Shown: positions 43,485-51,569 of the stretch, piece after piece
How the letters are laid out: every line of letters begins with the position of its first letter
How positions within the stretch are numbered: position 1 is the stretch's first letter
Source of the DNA: Hydrogenophaga crassostreae
Lineage (GTDB): Bacteria > Pseudomonadota > Gammaproteobacteria > Burkholderiales > Burkholderiaceae_C
NCBI RefSeq assembly: GCF_001761385.1
Contig: NZ_CP017476.1
Span: forward strand, 4,880,133 to 4,944,132
DNA: 64,000 nt
Direction of reading: 5' to 3'
The notes under the pieces: model-generated
Seen by the model: only the letters and a program-made list of their open reading frames with translations
Database searches by the model: none
Told to the model about the DNA's origin: nothing
Translations under genes and position numbers: made by a program

Positions 43485-43919
43485 GTCGCGAAAAGCCCGG
43501 GCCGGGCGCTGCTGCCCTTCGCTTATCCAGCAAACCCCATTGCTTTCGGAATTTGAATCAGGTCACTTCGGTCAAGAACCCGGACCGGCAGCGCTTTTCC
43601 GCCTCAACCGATCGTGCGGCATGCCCCTTGCTGGAAGTCACGTCGATACGGGATGAAAGGCCTTGGTTGTCACGAACAATCCCGCTCGCCAAGGGCAGCG
43701 GCACCGATGCGGCAGGCAGAGGCCGAGCAAGAGCGCGCAACAAACTGAAGCACAAGCGTCAGGCCCGGAGCCGGTACAAGCCAGGCAATGCTGGTCCGAC
43801 CCGGCCAAGGCAGCTGGATGCATTCAGGCATTTGAGGGGCAGACGTCATCTGGATGCCCGGTACCCGTGGTCAGCGCTGAGGCGAAGGGTCTTTTCCCGC
43901 CGTATCGGTAGCGCTCCGC
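43485..43919. other. gene-poor spacer between an MCP gene and cheW copy 1
   Basis: About 435 bases with short open frames on both strands but none with a recognisable domain, good ribosome-binding site or coding-like composition. I see no stem-loop terminator behind the MCP stop. Another gene-poor spacer of comparable size lies in front of the other cheW gene; the two do not look alike by eye. Confidence 0.5.
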
Positions 43920-45704
43920 CTAGAAGCTTTCCCATTCGCCTTCATCGCCGCCTGTGGAGGCTTTGACCGGGGCGGTGACGGCAGGCGTGGTTGAGGCCGG
44001 TTTGGGCCGCTTGAGCGCCATCGGGGATGTCCCGTTGGTCGCCGGCTTGATGCTGCTCTTTGGCGGCGTCAACTTGGGCGCGGCCTTGTGCAACAGCGGG
44101 GCCGGGGCCATCGAAGCCATCACAACAGGGCGGGCCTGTCTGGACAGGCTGACTTGCGTGCCCGCATCCAGCCGGAACAGCTGAACCACCTGGGCCAGCT
44201 TCATGGCCTGGTCTTTCAGGCTCTCGGCGGCCGCTGCGCTCTGCTCCACCAGCGCCGCGTTCTGCTGCGTCATCTGATCGAGCTGGTTGACCGCGGTATT
44301 CACCTGAGAGATGCCACTGCTTTGTTCACCCGAGGCCGCCGTGATTTCGCCAATGATGTCGGTGACCCGCTGCACCGAGCCCACAATCTCGCTCATGGTC
44401 TGACCGGCCTCGGCCACCAGCCGTGAGCCGGCATCGACCTTGTCCACACTGGTGCCAATCAAACCCTTGATCTCTTTGGCGGCCTCGGCGCTGCGCTGCG
44501 CCAGGTTGCGCACCTCGCTGGCCACCACCGCAAAGCCCCGGCCCTGCTCACCGGCCCTGGCCGCTTCCACCGCCGCGTTCAAGGCCAGGATGTTGGTCTG
44601 GAACGCGATGCCGTCGATCACCCCGATGATGTCGCTGATCTTCTTGCTGCTGTGGTTGATCTCTTCCATGGTGGTGACCACCTGGCTCACCACCTGACCG
44701 CCACGCACCGCCACTTCCGAGGCGCTCGCCGCAAGCTGGTTGGCCTGGCGCGCCGCGTCCGCGCTCTGGGTGACGGTGCTGGTGAGCTCCTCCATGCTGG
44801 CCGCGGTTTCTTCCAGGTTGCTCGCCGCCTGTTCGGTGCGGGCCGAAAGGTCCTGGTTGCCGGCGGCGATTTCGCTGGAGGCCACATTGATGCTGTCGGT
44901 GGCGCTGCGCACCTGGGCAACGGTGTCGGTCAACGACTGACGCATGGTGTTGAGCGCAGTCAGCAGTCCGCCCATCTCGTCGGTTCGGGTGACCACGATC
45001 GCTCTGGACAAATCACCACTGGCCACGGCCTGGGCCGCCTCCAGCGCTTCGTTCACCGGTCGGGTGATCGATAGGCTGATGCGCCAGGCAAGCAAAGCGC
45101 CGAGCAGCAGCGTCAACGCGCCCAGCGAGCCCAGCAGGACCATGCCGTTGCGAGACTGGACGCTGGCTGCAGCCGCAGAGGATTCGACCAGATCGCGCTG
45201 GTAGCGAAGCAGCGTGTCCATCGCACCCACATACTGGTCCGCTGCGGGCATCAGCGCCTGGTTCAGTGTCTCGGGAGCCGACGGATCGCCGTCCGCCAGC
45301 TTCTTGAAGTAGCCCTTCCGGATATCGATATAGGCCTTGCGCCGATCGCCAATGTCGGCCAGCAGGGTTTTGCCTTGTTCAGAGATGATCGACGCCTGAA
45401 GGTACTCCTGGAGCTCGCTGATGCGCGCACTGGTCTGCGCGATCATGGGTTTGAAATGCGCCTCAACCGCCGGATTGTTGTCCGACTTGGCCAGCGCGAG
45501 CACACGGTTCACGTTCAGGCTGGTGTGACTGGACCACTCCAAAGTCGCGGCCGCCCGGTTTTCCATCTCGATGCTGGCAGCCTGCGCGCGTTCGGCCGCA
45601 TCAAGGCGAACCACGGCCATGACCACCACCCCGAGAAGCAACGCCAGCACCGCACCAAAGCCCACAGCGAGCCGGTACCGGATTCGAAGGTTCATGAATT
45701 TCAT
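43920..45704 (-). CDS. methyl-accepting chemotaxis protein with 4HB sensor and EWESF tail
   Basis: Chemoreceptor of 594 residues. TM1 at about 10-30 (LAVGFGAVLALLLGVVVMAV), a four-helix-bundle periplasmic domain of the 4HB_MCP type to about 190 (NRVLALAKSDNNPAVEAHF), TM2 (MVLLGSLGALTLLLGALLAW), HAMP, then MA with IDGIAFQTNILALNAAVEAA. After the coiled coil comes a proline- and lysine-rich flexible tail of about 60 residues ending in EWESF, which fits the NWETF-type pentapeptide that recruits CheR/CheB. A 293-bp tract of its signalling region is identical to the next MCP gene. Confidence 0.93.
   Translation of the reverse strand: MKFMNLRIRYRLAVGFGAVLALLLGVVVMAVVRLDAAERAQAASIEMENRAAATLEWSSHTSLNVNRVLALAKSDNNPAVEAHFKPMIAQTSARISELQEYLQASIISEQGKTLLADIGDRRKAYIDIRKGYFKKLADGDPSAPETLNQALMPAADQYVGAMDTLLRYQRDLVESSAAAASVQSRNGMVLLGSLGALTLLLGALLAWRISLSITRPVNEALEAAQAVASGDLSRAIVVTRTDEMGGLLTALNTMRQSLTDTVAQVRSATDSINVASSEIAAGNQDLSARTEQAASNLEETAASMEELTSTVTQSADAARQANQLAASASEVAVRGGQVVSQVVTTMEEINHSSKKISDIIGVIDGIAFQTNILALNAAVEAARAGEQGRGFAVVASEVRNLAQRSAEAAKEIKGLIGTSVDKVDAGSRLVAEAGQTMSEIVGSVQRVTDIIGEITAASGEQSSGISQVNTAVNQLDQMTQQNAALVEQSAAAAESLKDQAMKLAQVVQLFRLDAGTQVSLSRQARPVVMASMAPAPLLHKAAPKLTPPKSSIKPATNGTSPMALKRPKPASTTPAVTAPVKASTGGDEGEWESF
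44434..44726. repeat. 293-bp identical tract shared by two MCP genes (copy A)
   Basis: By direct comparison this tract is identical base for base with 46252-46544 in the next MCP gene (offset 1818), and high similarity continues beyond both ends. It encodes the hairpin tip and adjoining helices of the signalling domain. Identity at silent positions indicates recent duplication or gene conversion rather than protein-level conservation. Confidence 0.9.
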
Positions 45705-45755
45705 ATGTTCTTTCTGTGATGGACATCCGCGCGGGCCCGAGGCCCATGCGCTCGC

Positions 45756-47675
45756 TCAAAAACTTTCCCACTCGCCCTCGTCGGCCGTGGCCGCCATCGG
45801 TTTTTTCGCCATGACAACGTGCCCCGGATCCGTCAAAGGCCTTGCCGTCGGCACAGGCCTGGTTTCCGGGCGCTTGTTCACCAGGGTTTTCGCCGGGCTG
45901 CGCAACGCGGGCGCTGAAGCCAGCCTCGTTGGCGGCAACTGAGCGGCCAATGGCACTGCTTTCAATGCCAGTCCAGCGGACTCGTCCAGCCGGAACACCT
46001 GCACCACCTGAGCCAGCCGCAGGGCCTGATCGCGCAGGCTGGTCGCAGCCGCTGCGCTCTCTTCCACCAGTGAGGCGTTTTGCTGTGTCATCTGATCCAG
46101 CTGGTTCACCGCCGAGTTCACTTGCGCAATGCCGTCACTTTGCTCGCCAGACGCCGCCGTGATCTCGCCGATGATGTCGGACACCCGCTGCACCGAGCCC
46201 ACGATCTCGGTCATGGTCTGGCCCGCATCGGCGACCAATCGGGAGCCGGCGTCGACCTTGTCCACACTGGTGCCAATCAAACCCTTGATCTCTTTGGCGG
46301 CCTCGGCGCTGCGCTGCGCCAGGTTGCGCACCTCGCTGGCCACCACCGCAAAGCCCCGGCCCTGCTCACCGGCCCTGGCCGCTTCCACCGCCGCGTTCAA
46401 GGCCAGGATGTTGGTCTGGAACGCGATGCCGTCGATCACCCCGATGATGTCGCTGATCTTCTTGCTGCTGTGGTTGATCTCTTCCATGGTGGTGACCACC
46501 TGGCTCACCACCTGACCGCCACGCACCGCCACTTCCGAGGCGCTTGCCGCAAGCTGGTTGGCCTGGCGCGCTGCGTCGGCGCTTTGGCCCAGATTGGTGG
46601 TGAGCTGCGCCATCGCCGCAGAGGTCGCCAGCAGGCTGCCCGTGGTCTTTTCCGTGCGCAAGGCGAGTGCCTGATTGCCCGAGGAGATATCGCCGCTGGC
46701 CGAGTTGATGCTGTTGGTGGCGCTGCGCACCTGGGTCACCGTGCTCAACAAGGCGTCGCGCATGCGGACCAGCGCCAGCAAAAGCTGCCCGGTCTCGTCA
46801 ACGGACCGCAACTCGATCTTTTTCGACAAATCGCCGCTGGCCACCGCCTCGGCCACATCCAGCGCTTCATGAATGGAGCGCAGGATGCCACGGGCCAGCG
46901 CGGTGCTCACCGCCAGAAGCAGGACGCAGGCCAGCACGCCCACACCCGCGATCAGGGTGTGTGACAAGGCCACCACCTCGCTGTTCGTGACGCGGCTGGA
47001 CGCCACATTGCCGGCGATCAACGCGCCAAGCGACTCCATCTCGCCTTCGGTTTGCTCAAAGAGTGCCTCGAACGCGGCGAGGTTTTGCGGGCTGACCTGC
47101 TTGGGGTCCGCAGCTTGACCGGCCGCTTGATCGTAGGCCTGCAAACCCGGCAGCAAGGCATCGACCGAGGCGCGAACCTCGGTGCCCAAGGGCATGGTCT
47201 GCATCTGCTCCAGCTCGGTGCGAAACAATGCCAGCTGCTCGTCGAGCACTTTCCGGGTTTCTGCAGCAATTGCCGCATCCCCACCGTCAATCACGGGTTG
47301 AAACAACGCCATGTGCTCTTCAAGGCCTTTGCGGAAACTGGCCGCGCCGGCCGCTGCCGACGCATCACCGCTTTCCGCCGCAGGCTGATAGGAGGCCAGG
47401 TGCGCCTTGAGTTGGGTCTGAACGCTCTCCACTGCGGCCGCGTTGCCGCTACCGGCCTCCGACTGGGCCGACAACACCAGATCCCGTATCGCATCGTGGA
47501 TTGTCTCGACATCCTGCACCTGTTTGGACAGGTCGCCGGCTTCAATCACGGCCTGGGTTGTGCTGCTCAGTTGCGCAATGGACCACCAGCCCGTTGCGCC
47601 GGCGCACAAAACCAGGACCAGCGCCATCGCGCTGAAGGCGCGGAACTTGCCTTGAATGGTACGAAATTTGAACAT
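45756..47675 (-). CDS. methyl-accepting chemotaxis protein with long periplasmic domain and EWESF tail
   Basis: Chemoreceptor of 639 residues. TM1 at about 14-35 (AMALVLVLCAGATGWWSIA), a long helical periplasmic domain to about 245 (FQPVIDGGDAAIAAETRKV), TM2 (LIAGVGVLACVLLLAVSTAL), HAMP and MA domains. The adaptation and tip region matches the 43920 receptor, while the part just after HAMP diverges (SALALRTEKTTGSLLATS). A flexible tail ends in EWESF, a likely CheR/CheB docking pentapeptide. The start is ATG 47675 with AGAAGGC upstream; the frame is open for 25 more codons. It follows cheW copy 2. Confidence 0.93.
   Translation of the reverse strand: MFKFRTIQGKFRAFSAMALVLVLCAGATGWWSIAQLSSTTQAVIEAGDLSKQVQDVETIHDAIRDLVLSAQSEAGSGNAAAVESVQTQLKAHLASYQPAAESGDASAAAGAASFRKGLEEHMALFQPVIDGGDAAIAAETRKVLDEQLALFRTELEQMQTMPLGTEVRASVDALLPGLQAYDQAAGQAADPKQVSPQNLAAFEALFEQTEGEMESLGALIAGNVASSRVTNSEVVALSHTLIAGVGVLACVLLLAVSTALARGILRSIHEALDVAEAVASGDLSKKIELRSVDETGQLLLALVRMRDALLSTVTQVRSATNSINSASGDISSGNQALALRTEKTTGSLLATSAAMAQLTTNLGQSADAARQANQLAASASEVAVRGGQVVSQVVTTMEEINHSSKKISDIIGVIDGIAFQTNILALNAAVEAARAGEQGRGFAVVASEVRNLAQRSAEAAKEIKGLIGTSVDKVDAGSRLVADAGQTMTEIVGSVQRVSDIIGEITAASGEQSDGIAQVNSAVNQLDQMTQQNASLVEESAAAATSLRDQALRLAQVVQVFRLDESAGLALKAVPLAAQLPPTRLASAPALRSPAKTLVNKRPETRPVPTARPLTDPGHVVMAKKPMAATADEGEWESF
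46252..46544. repeat. 293-bp identical tract shared by two MCP genes (copy B)
   Basis: Second copy of the tract at 44434-44726. Further along, single-base differences begin (a T for C at 46545), then similarity falls in the HAMP-proximal part, so only part of the gene was homogenised. Confidence 0.9.
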
Positions 47676-47766
47676 GACAAGCCTTCTGAAATACGGTTGA
47701 GCGCTGGGGTCAGACGACCGGACGCTCCATAGGGGAAACGGGCAACACAACAGCCGATGGCCGTTG

Positions 47767-48288
47767 CTATTGCACGCCGGGCAGGGTGTCCATCAGGCCC
47801 ATATCGGCGCTGGACATCAGCGCCTCGATGTCCATCAGGATCAACATCCGCTCGGCCACGCTGGCAATACCGGTGACGTAGCTGGTGTCCACCGTGGTAT
47901 TCATCTCTGGTGCCGCGTTGATTTGCGCAGGGCTCAGCACCAGCACATCCGACACCGAGTCCACCACCGCACCCACCACCCTTCCGTGCACATTGAGCAC
48001 GATCACCACCGTGAAATCGTTGTATTCGGCTGTTGCGCAGTTGAGTTTGAGCCGCAGATCCACCACCGGCACAATCACGCCACGCAGGTTGACCACGCCC
48101 TTGATGAAGCTGGGTACATGGGCGATGCGGGTCGGCGCTTCGTAAGAACGAATTTCCTGCACCCGCAGGATGTCGATCCCGTACTCCTCCGCGCCCAGGC
48201 GAAAAGAGAGGAATTCGGCTGCATTCACGGGAGCGGATGCCGGGGGGGCGCTGTGCTGACGGTGAGCGGAGGCGCTCGAGGTATCCAT
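47767..48288 (-). CDS. cheW: chemotaxis coupling protein CheW, copy 2
   Basis: Second CheW adaptor, 173 residues. From AEFLSFRLGAEEYGIDI to SSADMGLMDT it differs from the 42884 copy at only about a dozen residues, while the N-terminal leader (SSASAHRQHSAPPASAPVN) is unrelated in sequence. The ATG at 48288 has GGAAGG about ten bases upstream. It begins the run cheW-MCP-MCP, which parallels the cheW-MCP-MCP-MCP run to its left and points to duplication of a whole unit. Confidence 0.94.
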   Translation of the reverse strand: MDTSSASAHRQHSAPPASAPVNAAEFLSFRLGAEEYGIDILRVQEIRSYEAPTRIAHVPSFIKGVVNLRGVIVPVVDLRLKLNCATAEYNDFTVVIVLNVHGRVVGAVVDSVSDVLVLSPAQINAAPEMNTTVDTSYVTGIASVAERMLILMDIEALMSSADMGLMDTLPGVQ

Positions 48289-48324
48289 GGCTCGTAAACC
48301 TTCCAAGTCGTTGGGGTCTTGAAA

Positions 48325-48351
48325 CTATCGACCAATTCGACGGGGTCTGAA
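48325..48351 (-). promoter_or_regulatory. candidate sigma-28 (FliA) promoter for cheW copy 2
   Basis: On the minus strand GTCGATAG (48325-48332) matches GCCGATAA at 6 of 8 bases, with TTCA (48348-48351) at the 15-base spacing used by FliA. The position, 36 bases before the start codon, is almost the same as in copy 1. Confidence 0.4.
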
Positions 48352-48817
48352 GCTGAAAAAAGCCGGGCAATGAGCATGGAATTGCGGCGCCGTCCACGCC
48401 CGTCAACACCGGTCAGGTTTGAAACCAGTGGTCCGGGCAGCCCAAACAGCGGCCTGGGCGCGCAAGCGGCGGCTGCACCTTTTTCCCATTTTTTCTACCA
48501 ACGGGGCGCTTTGCCGCGTGGCCTGGTCGACAGGGCACTCCGCTTCAGCGACCCGGTCGTATCGAGCACCAGAGGCTGGCCTGGGAAGCAATGCCATCGC
48601 ATCTTGAATCGCAGGGTTCGCCGATGGGATCACCCGGTCGGGCAGGCCAGACAAGTTGACAACCTTGCCCGCGCTCGGCAATACCGGCCCAGAGATGCAA
48701 CAGGAGGCCGCACGGAGCTGGCTCGAATGCCGAACGCATCAAGAATAAGCAAACTTGACGCGAATTCCCCCCGAAAAACGGGTGCGGCTTTGTCGCAGGG
48801 GTGGTCGACCGGGCGGC
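48352..48817. other. gene-poor spacer between metW and cheW copy 2
   Basis: About 465 bases. Short frames exist on both strands but none shows a domain or convincing start. No clear terminator follows the metW stop. It may hold an unrecognised small RNA or decayed sequence; I see nothing specific. Confidence 0.5.
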
Positions 48818-49408
48818 CTAGAGGTTGTTCGTTGTGAAACGAAACACCGCGGTGCTGGCCATGAGGTTGGGCAGGGTGCGGACCTCCCGTCCCTCATGCA
48901 AGCCGAAGCTGTCTTCAATGCGCAAACCGCAGTTACCGGCAAGGGTGATGAAGTCGGCATGGGTACCGACCCTGATGTTCGGGGTGTCGAACCATTGGTA
49001 AGGCAAGCGCTTGGTCACTGGCATGTGACCTTGCAACACAGCCAGGCGGTTGGGCCAATGCGCAAAATTGGGGAAAGCCACCACACCACTTCGGCCAACG
49101 CGTGCGGTCTCACGCAACATGGTTTCGGCGTTGCGCAAGTGTTGCAGCGTGTCTATCTGCAAGACAACATCGAACGAGCCTTCTTCAAACACCGCCAGTC
49201 CGTCCTCCAGGTTGAGCTGCAAAACGTTCACCCCCCGCTTCACACAGGCGAGCACCTTGCTGTCGTCAATTTCAACGCCGTAGCCACTGCACCTGCGGTG
49301 ATGCTGCAAATAGGCCATCAAGGCTCCATCGCCACAACCCAGATCCAGCACCCTCGAACCCTTGGGCACCAACCGGGCAATGCTCTCGATCACGCTTTGT
49401 TCGCTCAT
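48818..49408 (-). CDS. metW: methionine biosynthesis protein MetW
   Basis: Class I methyltransferase-fold protein of 196 residues that is paired with MetX and needed for full homoserine O-acylation in several proteobacteria. VLDLGCGDGALMAYL (about 20-34) is the SAM-binding loop, followed by GVEIDD, FDVVLQIDTLQHL and AFPNFAHWPNRLAVL; the last segment is a MetW hallmark. The start overlaps the metX stop (ATGA), so the pair is translationally coupled and shares the SAM-II riboswitch upstream of metX. Confidence 0.94.
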   Translation of the reverse strand: MSEQSVIESIARLVPKGSRVLDLGCGDGALMAYLQHHRRCSGYGVEIDDSKVLACVKRGVNVLQLNLEDGLAVFEEGSFDVVLQIDTLQHLRNAETMLRETARVGRSGVVAFPNFAHWPNRLAVLQGHMPVTKRLPYQWFDTPNIRVGTHADFITLAGNCGLRIEDSFGLHEGREVRTLPNLMASTAVFRFTTNNL

Positions 49409-50577
49409 GCAGCCACCTCTTGCGCCACGGTTTGTTCAAAGTAGGCACGCACCGCCTCCAGGTAGCGGGGGTCGTCGAGCAGAAAAGCGTCGTGTCCATG
49501 AGGCGCATCGATTTCTGCGTAACTCACATCGCACCGGTTTTCCAGCAAGGCTTTCACGATTTCGCGGCTGCGCGCAGGCGAAAACCGCCAGTCGGTGGTG
49601 AAGCTGATCAAAAGGAATTTCGCTTTGGCTCGCGCCAGTGCATCGCTCAGCACGCCGTCATGCTCGCGCGCGGGGTCGAAATAGTCGAGTGCGCGGGTGA
49701 TCAGGAGATAGGTGTTGGCGTCGAAATACTCGCTGAATTTGTCACCCTGGTAGCGCAGGTAGCTTTCGATCTGGAATTCCACATCTTGCGTCGTGTAGCG
49801 GTATGCCAGCTCTGCGGCCTGAACCGCTTCGGTATCGTCGCGGGCCCGCAAGCTGCGACCGAATTTCGCATTCATCACATCGTCGCTGAGGTAGGTGATG
49901 TGACCAATCATGCGGGCGATCCGCAGGCCACGGCGCGGGAGGGTGCCTTCGCGCAGGTAATGGCCTTCGCAAAAATCGGGATCGGTCACGATGGCGCGGC
50001 GGGCCACTTCGTTGAATGCGATGTTCTCGGCAGTGAGGTTGGGCGCGCTGGCAATCACCACGGCGTGGCGCACGCGGTCTGGGTATTGCAGCGTCCAGCT
50101 CAAGGTTTGCATGCCGCCCAGGCTGCCGCCCATGACCGCCGCCAGCACCTGAACGTTCAACAGGTCAAGCAAACGGGCCTGCGCGTTGACCCAGTCTTCA
50201 ACAGTGACCACCGGAAAGTCAGCGCCCCAAGGCTGGCCAGTGGCGGGGTTTGTGTGAGTCGGCCCGGTGGAGCCAAAACAAGAGCCCAGGTTGTTCACGG
50301 CGATCACAAAAAAGCGACTTGTGTCCAGGGGCTTGCCTGGGCCAATCATGTTGTCCCACCAGCCTTCGCTGCGGGCAACCGGATCCCCGTTGGCGTCGGC
50401 GTGCAGCCCGGCCACATGGTGCGATGCGTTCAGGGCATGGCAAACCAGCACCGCATTGCTGCGCCCGGCGTTCAACTGGCCATAGGTTTCATAAACCAGG
50501 TCATAGGCAGGCAGCACAGCGCCGCTCTTGAGGACCAGTGGTTCGGCAAAGTGCTGGGTTTGTGGCGTGACAATCAC
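49405..50577 (-). CDS. metX: homoserine O-acyltransferase MetX
   Basis: First committed enzyme of methionine synthesis; acylates homoserine from acetyl-CoA or succinyl-CoA. The 390-residue alpha/beta hydrolase-fold protein shows HALNASHHVAG, GSCFGSTGPTHTNPATGQPW, the nucleophile elbow VMGGSLGGMQTLSW (Ser at about 150), FTTDWRFSPARSREI and DAPHGHDAFLLDD (catalytic His). Several betaproteobacterial MetX enzymes use succinyl-CoA, so the acyl donor is left open. The start is GTG 50577 with GAGGTGATT as ribosome-binding site. Expression should fall when SAM is abundant. Confidence 0.94.
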   Translation of the reverse strand: MIVTPQTQHFAEPLVLKSGAVLPAYDLVYETYGQLNAGRSNAVLVCHALNASHHVAGLHADANGDPVARSEGWWDNMIGPGKPLDTSRFFVIAVNNLGSCFGSTGPTHTNPATGQPWGADFPVVTVEDWVNAQARLLDLLNVQVLAAVMGGSLGGMQTLSWTLQYPDRVRHAVVIASAPNLTAENIAFNEVARRAIVTDPDFCEGHYLREGTLPRRGLRIARMIGHITYLSDDVMNAKFGRSLRARDDTEAVQAAELAYRYTTQDVEFQIESYLRYQGDKFSEYFDANTYLLITRALDYFDPAREHDGVLSDALARAKAKFLLISFTTDWRFSPARSREIVKALLENRCDVSYAEIDAPHGHDAFLLDDPRYLEAVRAYFEQTVAQEVAA

Positions 50578-50645
50578 GGTGAATCACCTCATGGCAGGCT
50601 GGGTCCGAGCCACTTTTTTGTATCCAAGTGTGAACAGGCCAGGCC

Positions 50646-50683
50646 AAAAACAAAATCCCGGTGCCGCAAAGTGCGAGACCGGG
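50646..50683 (-). terminator. terminator in the metX leader, directly after the SAM-II aptamer
   Basis: On the minus strand CCCGGT (50683-50678) pairs with ACCGGG (50662-50657), with an inner CGCA/TGCG stem, then ATTTTGTTTTT. It lies between the aptamer and metX, three bases after the aptamer, where it can serve as the expression platform of the riboswitch. Confidence 0.78.
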
Positions 50684-50686
50684 AGT

Positions 50687-50737
50687 CCCCCTTTAGCGGT
50701 ATTTGTAGAGCGCCCGCAATCCGGACAAATCGGCGCT
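50687..50737 (-). ncRNA. SAM-II riboswitch aptamer upstream of metX
   Basis: The minus strand carries the SAM-II layout: stem AGCGCC (50737-50732) with GGCGCT (50714-50709); the conserved loop GATTTG...GGATTGC; then CTACAAAT and the GCTAAAG pseudoknot strand (50697-50691). It lines up with the known SAM-II class (GCGC-GAUUU-AUUGC-GCGC-AUAAAU-GCUAAA). SAM binding lowers downstream expression. It lies about 110 bases before metX in the correct direction for methionine control. Confidence 0.9.
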
Positions 50738-50744
50738 GGCTCCC

Positions 50745-50773
50745 AGTATAAATTGAAGCGCGCGCCCGTGCCA
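50745..50773 (-). promoter_or_regulatory. candidate metX promoter
   Basis: TATACT (50750-50745, minus strand) is a good -10; TGGCAC at 17-base spacing is a poor -35. Transcription would begin near 50738, exactly at the first stem of the riboswitch. Confidence 0.5.
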
Positions 50774-50878
50774 CGGGTGGACGCCAGGAGGCCGAGTGTG
50801 GCGCTTGCCGAACGCCTCCGGCCCTGTGTTGTTATTGCACACCCGAGCGCGACGGGTGCCCGCGGTGCATCCAAAAAA

Positions 50879-50909
50879 GTGACAGCCAGCCTCGCATTGG
50901 GCGCATAAT
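50879..50909 (+). promoter_or_regulatory. candidate promoter of the RRM-protein gene
   Basis: GTGACA (50879-50884) and CATAAT (50904-50909) with a 19-base spacer. A start near 50916 would give a 5' leader of about 114 bases that begins with a stem-loop (CGAGGG 50917-50922, CCCTCG 50930-50935, seven-base loop). Long structured leaders are common for cold-induced RNA-binding proteins. Confidence 0.4.
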
Positions 50910-51029
50910 CTGGTGGCGAGGGTCTAAAACCCTCGTTTGACGAGTGATCGGTATGTTTCGCGTGCTACAGGTTTGTTTGCTAACGGGGCTCCATCGCTAA
51001 TTTTCTCAGTGTTATTAGGAGTCCCAACA

Positions 51030-51440
51030 ATGGGCAACAAACTGTACGTGGGCAACCTGCCCTACACCGTGCGCGACGAAGACCTGCAACAGTCTTTCAG
51101 CGAATTTGGCTCTGTTACCAGCGCCAAGGTCATGATGGAACGTGACACCGGCCGCTCCAAAGGCTTCGGCTTTGTGGAAATGGGCAGCGATGCAGAAGCG
51201 CAAGCAGCCGTTGAAGGCATGAACGGCCAGTCCTTGGGTGGCCGTAGCCTCGTGGTGAACGAAGCACGTCCCATGGAAGCACGTCCTCCACGTACCGGCG
51301 GCTTCGGCGGCCCACGTGGCGGCGGCGGTGGTGGCGGCTTCGGTGGTGGCGGTGGCGGCGACGGCGGTGGTTTCCGCAGCCCCTACGGCGGCGGTGGCCG
51401 TCGTGACGGCGGCGGTGGCGGTGGCCGCGGCGGCTACTGA
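51030..51440 (+). CDS. RRM-type glycine-rich RNA-binding protein
   Basis: Single RNA-recognition-motif protein of 136 residues, like the cyanobacterial Rbp and plant glycine-rich proteins. The RRM covers about 3-79 with RNP2 (LYVGNL) and RNP1 (KGFGFVEM); the tail from about 87 is almost entirely Gly with scattered Arg, Asp and Phe. Bacterial members bind single-stranded RNA and are often cold-induced; the tail may add RNA binding or phase-separation behaviour (inference). The start is ATG 51030 after AGGAG. It has its own promoter and terminator. Confidence 0.92.
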   Translation: MGNKLYVGNLPYTVRDEDLQQSFSEFGSVTSAKVMMERDTGRSKGFGFVEMGSDAEAQAAVEGMNGQSLGGRSLVVNEARPMEARPPRTGGFGGPRGGGGGGGFGGGGGGDGGGFRSPYGGGGRRDGGGGGGRGGY

Positions 51441-51477
51441 TCCCCAAGCCTGAACGGGTTCGACCCGTTCCTGCAAG

Positions 51478-51510
51478 ACCCCCTCGGCTTCACGCTCAGG
51501 GGGTTTTTTG
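51478..51510 (+). terminator. rho-independent terminator after the RRM gene
   Basis: CCCCCT (51479-51484) pairs with AGGGGG (51498-51503), followed by T6. A second perfect stem-loop (GAACGGGT/ACCCGTTC, about 51452-51470) lies just before it in the 3' untranslated region. Confidence 0.88.
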
Positions 51511-51569
51511 TTGTTTGAAGCAATCCCGATCGACCTGTGTTTTCTCCACAATGCGGGCGAGAAGGGCGT

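Noticed and set aside
43553..43966. A 137-codon frame in the spacer before cheW copy 1
   Set aside because: Arg-rich, no domain, no ribosome-binding site, and its end runs into the MCP gene on the other strand.
50740..50744. GGGAG before the SAM-II aptamer as an antiterminator strand pairing with CTCCC
   Set aside because: The likely transcription start near 50738 leaves these bases out of the RNA, so the pairing probably cannot form.
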